Part shown: in pieces, positions 46,990 to 57,560 of the stretch | How positions within the stretch are numbered: position 1 is the first letter of the stretch | How the letters are laid out: every line of letters starts with the position of its first letter | Source: Calliopum simillimum | Taxonomy: Eukaryota; Arthropoda; Insecta; Diptera; Lauxaniidae | Assembly (NCBI GenBank): GCA_951812925.1 | Contig: OX638372.1 | Location: 39,988,245-40,052,244, forward strand | Direction: 5' to 3' | DNA length: 64,000 nucleotides | Notes under the pieces: generated by a model | Databases searched by the model: none | Seen by the model: only the letters and a program-made list of their open reading frames with translations | Told to the model about the DNA's origin: nothing | Position numbers and translations under genes: made by a program

Positions 46990-48790
46990 AAGATTTGCCT
47001 AAGGCTCTTCTGTAAGATGGTTTGAAATTAACTTCTTTGCGATTAACCAACAACTCTTCCAGACGAGTTTTACACGATACAAGATGGCCGACTACTACAT
47101 GACGTCAGCACCTGAGAAATTTCGAAAAAATTACTAATTTTTTTTAAAGGGCAATATTTCTGAGGCCTGGTATTTTTCACGAAGCAAAATGTCAAACTAC
47201 ATGGTATATTTTTAACGGCACATAAATTTTGACAGATAATTTTACAAAAATTAGCAATTTCTTATGAAATTATTTTTATGTCGCCATTTATAGCTGAAGA
47301 GCAGTCACTCAAAATCTTTTGCACAATCCGGCACGGTGTGGTTTTTTTGCACTTTATTATATTTTTGTGTCTTTCCACTAATTTGATCAAAAAATTTACT
47401 TCTTCATCAATAGAATTTTCTGCGCGCGCCTTTTTTCATACTTTTTGTTATTTTGCTTACCCAGCTAAGAACAAAAAACATGTGTTTTTACGAAATCAAC
47501 AAACTATCCCTTGCTGCATTTTTAGTATTTTTGTTAATTGTTTTAGTTAACCCAAACACTGTTAATATGAAACACTATGTACTTAAGCTCTTGTTACCAT
47601 TTTAGTTAACTAAATGGTTAACTTATGACTGTGAATACGGGGCTTAGTGTTTTTCAGTTGAGTACGAATGACATAGTATATTGGTTAAGCACTGTTCATG
47701 CTTCATGTCGACTACCGTATTCAAAGAGGTGGATAAGCGGGGCATAGGTAGCAGCGCGCATACGAAAAGCCGATATCAAATAAAAATTTTTATAATAGGG
47801 TAAATGTGGAAACTAAAGGGCACATACTTAGCTTTAACAAATAAACAGCTCTTTACCAACTTCCGCAATGTTCGGTTCTATCGCCTACACTGTTGAAAGC
47901 CTTTATCTGCAGTAATTTATTGCTTTAGTCTAAGGAAGAAGTATGAATCTTCAGTAGTATCTAGAATCAGGCAGGAAAAGGCAAATTATAATTAAAGAAA
48001 CGAATTTATTCATGGTCTAAATCTCTCAATTGTTTCTTTCATATAAGGATCATTATATTTGTACAGTAATTTGTTTGTGTTTATCCATTTATGGGTTCTA
48101 ATAAAAACTAAAAAAGCTGAAAGTTGAAGACATTCTTAGGTTTCTGAACTTCTTTGTAGCTGCTCTGGAGAACATTAGAAACATAATTGAAATAGAAAAA
48201 CCTGGACTTGGTAGTTCTGGTATCATTTATCTTATCCAACCTTAAGGTGCGGAGATCAAATCAATTTTTATAGATATATTTAGTATTATTTATATAAGAT
48301 TGGTTTTGAAAAGGGTGCAAGTGGCTTTCCCCGAAAGTAACGTATTTGCATTATTAAGTATATCGAGAAAAATATTTTCTTGATCATTGATAAACTTAAA
48401 ACGTTAATATTCCTACTCTGATACATTCAACTTCTCTCTAAAAAGTGGGCTTTTAGTACATTTTTCCATGGAACTTTCCTACCTACACAAAAGACATTTT
48501 TTAAAAAAAAATTATTTCTTGATTTTTTCTGAAACGCTCGATGAGTTTTGCAATATGCCCACCTGTAATTTATTTCTGCCTAAATTGCTGTTTGAAATCT
48601 TTCACACAGTGTGGGCTTAACGCAAAAATATTTTTAGGGTTTTCGGAAAAAAAAAAATTTTTTTTAAATATTAGCACGAACTAAAAATAATGCCAGATTA
48701 TTACTTCATACGTATAAGTGGCTTCTTTAGCGAACAGTACTCACATATTTTTTTTTTTTTTGCAGAAACTAAAGTCTATGGTCGATTACA
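46990..48790. other. Non-coding stretch, no gene recognised
   Basis: Includes AT-rich DNA with short open frames (47278-47550 and 48690-48926) lacking domains. The second frame partly reads into the palindromic element. Confidence 0.4.
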
Positions 48791-48793
48791 CAG

Positions 48794-49414
48794 TCCTGCG
48801 TTTTTGATAAAGTTAAAAAGGTATGAATTGAGAGTAGGTGATTTTTATAGATTTTTGTTTGCTGAATCCGAATATGATCTCCGATTTGCTTCATCACATT
48901 TGAGATCTGAGTTATCCGTGATTTAAAGTGCAAGAAACGCTATTTTCAGACATATGGCATACATCCTCAAAGTAGGCTAGTTCTTAGTTGACAGCGTAGC
49001 CCTGAGCTTCCTCTTTAAAGCACTTTTTTTAACTTTTTCATTTGAATCATCAGTTTCCGAGACATCATTGATTGAAGTAAAGGTATCGCTAATCCTTGTA
49101 AAAGACTATATTCAATATGCATAACTTTACTTCAATGGATGATGTCTCGGGAACTAATGATCCAATTGAAAAAGTTAAAAGTACGCTTTAAAGAGGAAGC
49201 TCAGAGCCGCTATCAAAAGTGAACTAGACTACTTTCAAGATGTACATAAGCTTTATGTTTGAAAATAGCGTTTTCTGCACTTTTAATCAAGAATAACTCG
49301 GATTACAGACGTAATGGAGCAAATCGGAGGTCATATTCGGATTTAGCGATCAAAAATCTATAAAAATCACCTACTCTCAATTCATACTTTTGTAACTTTA
49401 TCAAAAACGCAGGA
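48794..49414. mobile_element. Palindromic element, ~295-bp arms
   Basis: The left arm 48794-49087 and right arm 49119-49414 are inverted copies. Tips are TCCTGCGTTTTTGATAAAG and CTTTATCAAAAACGCAGGA; the inner edge is ATTGAAGTAAAGGTAT against its near complement GCATAACTTTACTTCAAT. The loop is about 30 bp. A partial direct echo of the right end (CATATTCGGATTCAGCGGGC through CGCAGG) follows at about 49427-49490. No coding content. Confidence 0.85.
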
Positions 49415-49479
49415 ATCATATTCGGATTCAGCGGGCAGAAATCTATAAAATTCACTTATTCTAATCTTATACTTTTTTT

Positions 49480-49824
49480 CATCGCAGGGCTGCATAATCA
49501 AAACCCAGACTAATTTTTCTCATCACTAAAAGCGGTTAACAATTTTACAGGACTTAGTCCTAAAACTAAGGAAACGCTTCAATTGTCTGTTAAACTACAC
49601 TCACAAAATGAGTTTCCGATTTTGAGTTTGATAAGTATATTTATTTCTTGAAAAAAAAAAAAAAATAAATATTTCGCAATAGTAATTAAGCAACCCTGTG
49701 AGCCAATATGAGATAGAACAAAAATTAACACTTCACAATTTTTACATATTTTTTATGGTTTTTTAAGACTGCCGGCCGCGAACTTGTACAAACGCCGAGT
49801 TTCTATTCGTGACATCTCTACTGA
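49480..49824. other. IR gene 3' flank
   Basis: AT-rich DNA between the palindromic element and the IR stop codon. A TTTATT at about 49640-49645 reads AATAAA on the minus strand, roughly 180 bp beyond the stop, and is a plausible polyadenylation signal. Confidence 0.4.
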
Positions 49825-51850
49825 TTACTTCCTTTTAAAGCACAACTCTGCGCAAAAAACACTCCAAGCCAACAAAATGCCTCCAGCCCAAATATACCAC
49901 AGCATCATTAAATGTTCCAATGTAATCGATACTGGATGCTCGACATCATCCACAAGACGTTTCGTCATACTACTCCTTTGAATATCTGAATAAGACATAT
50001 CACTCCATTTGTTGTCCAAGCCACCAGCTTGGGCCCATAGTGTAAACTGCTTGAGGGGCTCATAAAATGGGGAATTAATTTTTGTTGGCAATGCAAAGTA
50101 GACATTTGGTATGCAAAGCTTCGAAGCGATTCTAAAAACTGGTTTCCATAGACTTGCTTGCAAACGACGCATCACTTTCCACTCTTCCTGGTAGACAATA
50201 TAGCCATATGAGGCATTCAATGAGGCTTGATGACGTGAAATCGTTTCACTATCTCTAATAATTATATTTGAGCTAAAATTCTTTGGTAATATGTTTGATC
50301 TCGTGTAAATTATATGTTGATGATCCAGTACCATAAGGGTTATATTGGCGGCACGTATGTCCTCTAGGGTCTCCAATTGTTGTCCATATATGGTGGTACT
50401 CAGCAGCGAAGTCAGTGAGGTTACATACATTTGGGTGAAAATTAAACCGGTGATTGTTAGGGAAATTTGCACAAGACGATGGGCTATCACGCTGTTGTTT
50501 AAATGATCCTGCAACATGAAACTTGATGGTAAATTCAGCATACCAGTGAGTGTAATTCCAAATGCAACATCAAGGTCAACACGCTGAAATCGTTGATAGT
50601 ATCCAATCATGTGTAATGGTACGAAAAGTACAAAGATTACTAGTAAGTACAGCCAAATTGTGGTATTAAAAGTGTAGGGTATGTATTTAGCGCGATCCAT
50701 TTCTGGTACAACAGGTATTATCACACACGAATTAGAGTTCGTTACAGGATAACTACCATTTAAGTTTTGAGCTACAAGGAAACTAAATGGGTGTATGCCA
50801 ATATCCATAAGGCCTCCATCCAGACTCTTGAGCATATATTTTATTCTAGTGATACCATCTTCCACATCAATATTAACACTAGGAAGCTCAACAAACGTGC
50901 CATTGAGTTTATGCACAAACTCTACGTAAAGTCGTCCCATATTTCCAGAAATTGTAGTTGCAGCAGTTTTAGGATTGGTTACCTATAGAAAAGGAAAAAC
51001 TGGAATTAGCATCGAAAAATATGAAATTTATTTTCAATTGTATTTTCCGCTGATGGGTCCAGTATTTGAATATAAATAACAGTAGGTAGTCTGTACTTAC
51101 TTTAAAGACATGTGGCTTATCCGAAAATAAGTGTGTTTTAAAATCATAACCCTGCAAGTCTAAGGTTTTTTGCATAAAATACTGCGATGCATCTGGCATA
51201 GATGTTAAGCATATTAACTGAATGGGCGTAGGAAAAGGCGTATACGTATATATCTGCATTATAAAATCTGATGCATTGGCGAAATGATCTTTTTGAAAAA
51301 CTAAAATCACATTCAAGAGACTCTTAGCCCAACACCAACGGAAAAAGGTTTGCATTTTTTTCATGCGTTCAAAATCTGGGATCCCAGTCAATTCAAAACC
51401 CAATAGTAAAAAAACAATTTTCGTCTCAATGCTGGCACTCAAAGAGATGGCAACTTGCTCCTGCAACTTCTTGTTCAGTAAGTCCGTAAGTATTATAATC
51501 GCCAGATTTTTATTCGTCAGTACATTGCTCAATTTCGGTATGCAAGTGGTATCATTAGCATACGTTCTGGCTCTGGGGTCTATGATGAAAACCATAAGTG
51601 GCGTTTGTAGTTTTTGTGTGAAGATCTGTTCAAAATTTTCCTTAGGATCATAATGTGATGATAAGTTAACGGTGATGAATTTAGCTGGACTGTGGGTGCG
51701 GTATATTATTAAATTATCAAAATTATAAATTAATGCCAGTTTCTCCGTAACATTAAGCAAAAAATTTATCTGTCGATCTTGCATTCGCATTTGAGATGCA
51801 ACTGTGGTGAGATATATTAAAAGTACTAGAACGAAATATTCAAAATGCAT
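49825..51850 (-). CDS. Divergent ionotropic receptor (insect IR family), two exons
   Basis: Predicted ligand-gated cation channel subunit of chemosensory neurons. Exon 1 is 51850-51101; exon 2 is 50982-49825. The 118-bp intron has GTAAGT and TATAG ends in phase 0; joining gives about 635 aa. The start is the ATG at 51850; an open codon just upstream is GTG. Residues 1-19 look like a signal peptide (LVLLIYLTTVASQ). The amino-terminal part is a divergent extracellular domain. The S1 half of the ligand-binding domain begins near LYVEFVHKLNG (about 268). Membrane segments lie at about 358-377, 421-442 (leading into SLTSLLSTTIYG, the position of the SYTANLAAF motif in iGluRs) and 607-632, with the S2 half between the last two. 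Glutamate-binding residues are not evident, as expected for a divergent IR. A specific orthologue cannot be named. Two decayed relatives lie upstream. Confidence 0.88.
50983..51100 (-). other. Intron of the IR gene
   Basis: On the minus strand it begins GTAAGTACAG and ends TTTTCTATAG. It is 118 bp and phase 0, between a Lys codon (AAA) and a Val codon (GTA). The donor is conserved in the degenerate copy at 52370 (GTAAGTATAT). Confidence 0.85.
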
Positions 51851-51853
51851 CAC

Positions 51854-52060
51854 TTATTAGAGATTGTACATACAATCAGTGTTGACGTGCGACTGTTTGC
51901 GATAGAACTGAAATGACTTAATTTGTTGGAAGCAGTGGTGTGTTTATGCTCAAGTTATGAACTAATTAAATTAAATAACCTAATTTGATTTTTTATCAGA
52001 CAGAAAAATCTGTATATCAAAACATTTCACTGTTTTTATGTTTAACTTTTGTGTAACTAA
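51854..52060 (-). promoter_or_regulatory. IR upstream region, conserved in its duplicate
   Basis: The block GTGTTGACGTGCGACTG through GAACTGAAATGAC (about 51880-51918) and ATTATGAACTAATTAAAT-like downstream words recur in the same order upstream of the broken copy (about 54248-54375). The core is therefore duplicated promoter or 5'UTR sequence. I see no clear TATA box. Confidence 0.5.
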
Positions 52061-52650
52061 TTGTGTGGAAAATCGATGTATTGGAATTGCTGTACAAATA
52101 ATATAATGAAAAACACACTAAGCGTTGATTTACCACATAAGAATTAAGCTTTTTAAACTATTTTATGCCATGAAAATATAGATCCTATCAAGCGGAACAA
52201 CTTTGCAGAAGACCATTTTTCAAAACTTCACAAACTTCAAGATTTACTTTAGAATAAAATCTAATGATTGGGCATTAAACCCAATTTATGTTAAATTATC
52301 GCATAAGATCTTGGTATGCCGGAAATTTCGACTAAGTACCCATTACCTGAACCACCTAGTATATACTTACTTTGAAGACATGTGGTTCACACGAAAACCC
52401 GTGTGTTTTGAACTCATAACCCTCCAAGTCCTAGGTTTTCTGTGTAAAATACTGCGCTGCATCAGGCATAGATGTTAAGCATATCAACTGAATGGGCTTG
52501 GGAAAAGGCGTATATGTATATATCTCCATTGTAAAGTCTGATAATTTGGCAAAATAATCTTTTTGATAAACTAACTAGTAAGGGTGTAAAATTTGGCGTG
52601 GCCAAACATTAAATACCCTACACTGCAGTATTTTTAAAATTTTGCTCATA

Positions 52651-53320
52651 TGGGAGGTGCTACGCCCTCTTGTTTGAGTTCACCCAGTTTTTGTTCAGAG
52701 CTTGCATTTATAGGTTTAAATGTCTGACTGAAAAATGTTTTCAGCATAGTGTTTTGAAGCTTTTGCTTATATAGGAGGTGCCACGCCCTCTTGTCCGAGT
52801 TCCTCTAGTTTTAGCTTAGAGCGTGCATTTATAGTATTTAGTATTTGAGTGAAATTTGTTTGGATTATCTCAAAAAACTCTTTCCGTACGGCATTTTGAA
52901 ACTTTTGCTCATATGGGAGGTGCTACGCCCCCTTGTCCGATTTCACCCAATTTTTGTTGAGAGCTTTCATTTATAGTTCTTAGTGTCTGAGTTAAATTTG
53001 GTTCGAATATCACAAAAATCGCTTTCAGTATAGCGTTTTGAAGCTTTTGCTTATATGGGAGGTGCCACGCCCCCTTGTCCGATTTCACCCAATTTTTGTT
53101 GAGAGCTTTCATTTATAGTTTTTAGTGTCTGAGTTAAATTTGGTTCGAATATCTCAAAAATCGCTTTCAGTATAGCGTTTTGAAGCTTTTGCTTATATAG
53201 GAGGTGCCACGCTCTTTTGTCCGAGTTCGCTCAGTTTTTTCTCAGAGCTTGCGCTTACAATTTCTAGTATTTATGTGTATTTTGGTTGCATTGTCGTGAA
53301 AAATACTCCTAAAATTGCAT
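52651..53320 (+). repeat. Tandem units inside mini-me, about 121-143 bp, 5 copies
   Basis: GGAGGTGC(T/C)ACGCCC starts a unit near 52651, 52772, 52914, 53056 and 53199 (spacing 121, 142, 142, 143). Units three and four are nearly identical, suggesting recent local duplication. The 61.5 kb copy has only three. Confidence 0.8.
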
Positions 53321-53478
53321 TTTGAATATATTTTTTGTATGGGCGGTAGGCGTGTCCGTTAACCGATTTTGTTCATTTTCAATCCCCCGAGCTATCTTTG
53401 ATGACGGAGGCAGGGTATCAAATTTCATTGAATTATCTTGCTAAGTTTTCCCAAAAAGTGTATTTCCACACACATCAC

Positions 53479-53480
<2 letters not shown>

Positions 53481-53522
<42 letters not shown>

Positions 53523-53530
53523 ACAGACGG
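53481..53530 (+). repeat. (CAGC)n microsatellite
   Basis: About ten CAGC units grading into AGACAGACGGACA, next to the mini-me core. Confidence 0.95.
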
Positions 53531-54224
53531 ACATGGCTATATCGACTCAGGAGGTGACGCTGATCAAGAATATATATACTTTTCTATACCTGCCACGCCT
53601 CCTTCTCTGCGTTACAAACGGAAGGACAAAGTGAATATACCCTGGGTGTAGGGTATAAAAACAAGAAATTCAAGGAATTTTTAGCCCAACACCAACGGAA
53701 AAATCTTTGCATTTTATCGATGCGTTCAATATCTGGGATCATAGTAACCTCATAATCTATTAGGAGAAAAACAATTTTCGTCTCAATGCAGGCACTCAAA
53801 GAGGTAGCGGTGAGCTACATTGTTAAACAAGTCCGTCAGTAATATAATCGCCAAGATTTTTTACTTCAGAATATTGCTCAAATTTGGTATAGTAGTGGTA
53901 TCATTTCTTAACATCCAGCCATGCCCACCTATGTTGAATATCATTGCTGGAATTTCTGCGTATTGTTCGAAAATGCTTTCGAAAATCCGTTTAGAACCAT
54001 TTCCAAAGGAGTTCACTTGATTATATACTGTTGAGTTACACCTTTTGGATTTAGTTGAGCTCTCTATGCTGTACATTATAAGATTATCAAACTTATAAAT
54101 ATTTGCAAGATTCACTGTTACTTTAAGCAAAAAATATGTTTGTGAATCTTGCTTACGCGTTTGAGATTCAATTTTTGGTAAGATATACTGAAAGCACTAG
54201 AACAAAGTATTTAAAATACATCAT

Positions 54225-54400
54225 TTATTAGAGTTTGTACTACAGTGTTGAAGTGCGACTGTTTGCGGTTGAACTGAAATGACATAATTTGATGGGATCA
54301 GTAAAGAGTTTATGCCCAAATTGTAAACTAATTAAATCAAATGTCCAAATTTGTATTTTTGTCGGACAGAAAAATTTCAACATTAAACAGAGCAATATTT
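54225..54400 (-). promoter_or_regulatory. Duplicated IR upstream block
   Basis: GTGTTGAAGTGCGACTG and GAACTGAAATGACATAATTT at about 54246-54282, then TAAACTAATTAAATCAAAT near 54325, match the region upstream of the intact IR in order and spacing. Confidence 0.55.
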
Positions 54401-54429
54401 TTATATCTAACTTTTACGTCTATATGGGG

Positions 54430-54900
54430 TTTGTATGTATTCTTCTTTAACTCCTTGGAGGAGCATAGGGCCAATAAGAGACGTTTCCATTTATTGCGAT
54501 CCCTTGCGATGACTTTGATTTCTTGTCACGACTTCCCAATTCTTGTATTTTCTTTTCCAGCTACCTTTTCCAGTTGGTTTTGGGTCTACCATGTGCTCTA
54601 CTGCTTTGTGGATTCCAGTCAAGAGCCTGGCGACAAACTTTGCTGTGTGGTTTTCGGAGAGTGTGACCAATCCATTTCCATTTGCGCAGCTTGGCCTCGT
54701 TTGCTATAGTCTTCTGATTGCATTTTTGATGTAGCTTGGCATTTGATATAGTGCGAGGCCACCAAATCTTTAGTATACGCCTTAAGCATTTGTTGACGAA
54801 TTCTTGCAGCTTGTTCGTTAGTTGTTCAGAAACAAGCCATGTTTTGCACCCATATAACAAAACCGAATTCACATTTAAATCAAAAATGCGTATTGTGCAC
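54430..54900 (-). pseudogene. LINE polyprotein C-terminal region
   Basis: Reads SVLLYGCKTWLVSEQLTNK, then RRILKIWWPRTISN, RKWKWIGHTLRKP, ALDWNPQSSRAHGRPKTNW. This is the post-RT region of RTE-like elements (GCETW, KWIGH and RGRPKTTW motifs). It ends near 54450 at a GPMLL-type tail. Function in the live element is unknown. The same region is present at 2.0 and 62.7 kb. Confidence 0.75.
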
Positions 54901-55370
54901 GTACTAAGTTTTCTCGGGAGACACTGTCAAAGGCAGTGCTATAGTCTACGAAGACAAGTTGAAGCGCAGCACGCTGCTCACACGATTGCTCGACAATTAT
55001 TCTTAGGGTGTTGATTTGATCCACGCATGATCGGCTTAGCCGAAATCCTGCTTGTTGTCTTCGGATGGCCGAATCAAATTTTTCGCGTACCCTGCTTAGA
55101 AGCACTTTTGTCAGTACTTTTGATGGTACTCAGAGAAAAGTTATTCCTCTATAATTTCGGCACTCGCTTAGGTCACCTTTTATCGACAGTTTGCTCAGCA
55201 TGCCATGTAGCCAATCTTCCGACAAACGCTCTTCGCTCCAGATTCTGGAAATCAGAGGGTGAAGAATCTTAGCTGATGTAATGGGACATGCTTTAAGCAG
55301 TTCAGCTGTTATTTGATCTATACTGGCGGCCTTGTTGTTTTTCATGCTTTGGAAAGCTTTCACTGTTTCA
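54900..55370 (-). pseudogene. Reverse transcriptase core, truncated
   Basis: Contains MKNNKAASIDQITAELLK (RT motif 0-1), a CRNYRGI motif, QAGFRLSRSCVDQI (motif 3) and LVFVDYSTAFDSVSRENL (motif A, with the first catalytic Asp). It then jumps to the C-terminal region, so motif B and the YADD box (motif C) are missing. One stop follows GITF. This deletion makes RT activity impossible. Confidence 0.8.
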
Positions 55371-55379
55371 TCGATTGTA

Positions 55380-56262
55380 GGTGGTTGTTTTAGTATTCAA
55401 CTACTACTGCGAGTCTTTGCGGCAGTTGTAGTTAGTAAACCTGGTTGCGGGAGTGTGGTTGACATGGGATTAAGTATGTCACAAAAATACTATTTCCATC
55501 TACTTAGTTGGTCGACCGCAGATGTTAAGAGACTTCCGTTTTTGTCTTTAATAGAGCAATTCTGTTGGTGTTTTCTGCTAGATAATCTGCTGGTGATATC
55601 ATAAAGCTGCCTGAGATTTTGAGCATTAGCGCTTTCGGCTTCGCTCATGAGGTCGTTATACATTCTACTTTTGTCTTGTCTGTACGAACAACTGACTTCT
55701 TTATTGAGAGAGTTAAAGACCTTTTCGGCGTCGTTCTTTTGCGCTCTAGTTTAAGCGTCATCTCTCAGTTTTTTTGCGCTTCTTCTTTTTTCAACAGCCT
55801 AATTTGGAATTCAAACCACCATTATTATGTCGTTCTTATGAGCAGTGTTAATCGCTGCAGCGAGCTGACTGTAGAATACATCCTTGGTTTCTTTCTCTGC
55901 CAACTCGGTGGGCGCGTATGCTTGGAAGATGGTAATATTTCTAGCGGGGGTTCGAAATCTGCACCAAATGAGCCTTTCATTTACAGGTGCCTTGTGAGCC
56001 TTTCCATTCCATCACTGCTTTTACTGCATTTTTACTTAACAAAAATCTAACTCCATTCCTGTGGATGTCATTTTGTGCTTTATCCGAGTATAGAAGCTTT
56101 TCGCCGTCAGGAAGTACATATTTGCCGGCACCGTTCCATCTACACTCGCTTAAACCAAATATTTCAAGGTTAAATTTTTAGAATTCTCTTACGGCTTGAT
56201 GTATTTTGCCAGTATCATTAGGAGTTCGGACATTCCAAGAGTCGATGCGTGTTTGAGTTTTC
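55380..56262 (-). pseudogene. LINE endonuclease and linker
   Basis: From 56262 the minus strand reads SWNVRTPNDTGKIHQAVREF, a stop, then LEIFGLSECRWNGAGKYVLP, as at the start of AP-endonuclease domains in RTE-like LINEs. Further on, ARNITIFQAYAPTELAEK and INTAHKNDIIMVV correspond to the QAYAPT and DFN-type motifs; the following catalytic block is lost. The linker has SRMYNDLMSEAESANAQN and CSIKDKNGSLLTS. Stops and at least two frameshifts break the reading. Confidence 0.75.
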
Positions 56263-56549
56263 ATCGAAAAGATTTTAAAATTTTAACGAACCATATTGGT
56301 TCCGATTATAGGAATATTATTCCTAATTATGCAAGTTTCTTGCACCTCCAAATCCGATGTGCATGCTGCCGAGGCAGGTGGTTTAACTATATTTTCATGG
56401 GTACCACTTTGAGAGATATTTCCATTGTTATTCGATCCATGCTTCATTAGTATAACTAGAGTTCGCCTTGTGGCCGAAATTCGACCATTTCGATTTGACC
56501 ACAAAACAAAGGAACAAGTTTTTATACTCTTCCTTGGTCGATAAAACAC

Positions 56550-57560
56550 AAAAAGCTTTTAATATTCTTGCAATATCGTACTTTCCATTTAGAGGCGTGT
56601 AACTCCTACTAAAGAGCAAACAGTTTTTGATATCTTTCTATACCAAAATTCATAAAAATCAATCATGCTATATAGTGCTAACTCTATATCTATACCAAAT
56701 TTCATAAAAATCGCATGCAGTATTTTCGCCGTGAGACCGTTTTTTCCATTTAGGGGCGTGGCACTGTCCACTGAAAATATAATGGTCATGTTATCGTTCC
56801 TTAGTGCCAATCCTACCTCCATACCAAATTTCGTTGAAACTGCTGCGGTTTAGCTGTGAGAGCGTTTTTTCCATTTAGGGACGTGGCACTGTCCACTGAA
56901 AATATAATGGTCATGTTATCGTTCCTTAGTGCCAATCCTACCTCCATACCAAATTTCGTTGAAACCGATGCTTCGGTTTAGCTGTGAGAGCGTTTTTTCC
57001 ATTTAGGGGCGTACCACCACCCACTGAAAAACATAATGGTCATATTATCGTTCCTTAGTGTTAACCCTATCTCCATACCAAATTTCGTTAAAATCGATGC
57101 AATGGTTTAGCTGTGAGAGCGTTTTTTCCATTTAAGGGCGTGGCTCCGCCCACTGAAAAACATAATGGCCATATTATCGTTCCTTAGTGCTAACTCTACC
57201 CCCGTATTAAATTTCGTTAAAATCGATGCAGCGGTTTAGTTGTGAGAGCGTTTTTTCCATTTACGGGCGTGGCACCGCCCACTGAAAAACATAATGGTCA
57301 TATTATCGTTCCTTAATGCTAACTCTACCTCCGTACCGAATTTCGTTAAAATCGATGCAGCGGCTTAGCCGTGAGATCATTTTTTTTATTTAGGGGCGTG
57401 GCACCGCCCACTGAAAAACATAATGGTCATATTATCATTCCTTAATGCTAACCCTACCTCCGTATCAAATTTCGTTAAAATCGATGCAGCGGTTTAGCTG
57501 TGAGAGCGTTTTTTTCATTTAGGGGCGTGGCACCACCCACTTTAAAAAAGTATATAGTCC
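56550..57560 (-). repeat. 129-bp tandem array, about seven units
   Basis: TAGCTGTGAGAGCGTTTTTT starts at 56851, 56979, 57108, 57237, 57366 (variant) and 57495, spacing 128-129. Each unit also has an AGGGGCGTGGCACCGCCCAC block, ATAATGGTCATATTATCGTT and AAATTTCGTTAAAATCGATG. Earlier degraded units begin near 56570. A single decayed unit at 32.9-33.1 kb beside the same LINE flank suggests the array belongs to the element's 5' region. Confidence 0.9.

Larger units (their letters stand above)
52574..53660 (+). mobile_element. mini-me/Helentron-associated element, 1087 bp
   Basis: Begins ACTAGTAAGGGTGTAAAATT and ends GGGTGTAGGGTATAAAA, as does the copy at 61523. The 5' part holds five tandem units of a GGAGGTGCYACGCCC-containing sequence. 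Then come a GGCGGTAGGCGTGTCCG block, a CAGC tetranucleotide tract (about 53480-53520), the conserved ATGGCTATATCGACTCAGG core, a TA tract, and a terminal CTGCCACGCCTCCTTC block. The order matches dipteran mini-me repeats (core flanked by tetranucleotide and TA microsatellites). It has no coding capacity. It sits within the broken IR copy, so it arrived after or during that decay. Confidence 0.75.
52371..54224 (-). pseudogene. Degenerate IR duplicate (exon 1), split by mini-me
   Basis: Starts with ATGATG at 54224-54219 followed by a hydrophobic stretch (YFVLVLSVYLT) as in the intact gene. Recognisable pieces: NIYKFDNLIMY and FNIGGHGW (54130-53861), IETKIVFLL and RFFRWCWAKNSLNFL (about 53790-53680), then after the insertion the region matching the end of exon 1, with the AAAGTAAGT donor preserved at about 52371-52366. 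Frameshifts, stops and a 1.09 kb transposon (52574-53660) interrupt it. Homology stops just inside the intron, so exon 2 is absent. The duplicate keeps its promoter block. Confidence 0.8.
54425..56550 (-). mobile_element. Degenerate RTE-like LINE (endonuclease, linker, truncated RT)
   Basis: Read on the minus strand from 56.5 to 54.4 kb, the parts come in the order of a non-LTR retrotransposon: leader, apurinic endonuclease, linker, reverse transcriptase, C-terminal tail. Several stop codons and frameshifts are present, and the RT palm is deleted at about 54900. The protein is of the craniofacial-development-protein-2-like type common in arthropod RTE elements. The 3' end near 54425 is shortened relative to the 62.5 kb copy. 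Confidence 0.75.

Noticed and set aside
51851..51853. Upstream start codon of the IR gene
   Set aside because: The codon is GTG; the ATG right after it at 51850 is the natural eukaryotic start.
53481..53530. CRISPR-like or coding repeat
   Set aside because: A plain CAGC microsatellite inside a mini-me element, with no spacers.
56550..57560. CRISPR array
   Set aside because: 129-bp head-to-tail units with no unique spacers, in eukaryotic DNA and next to a LINE.
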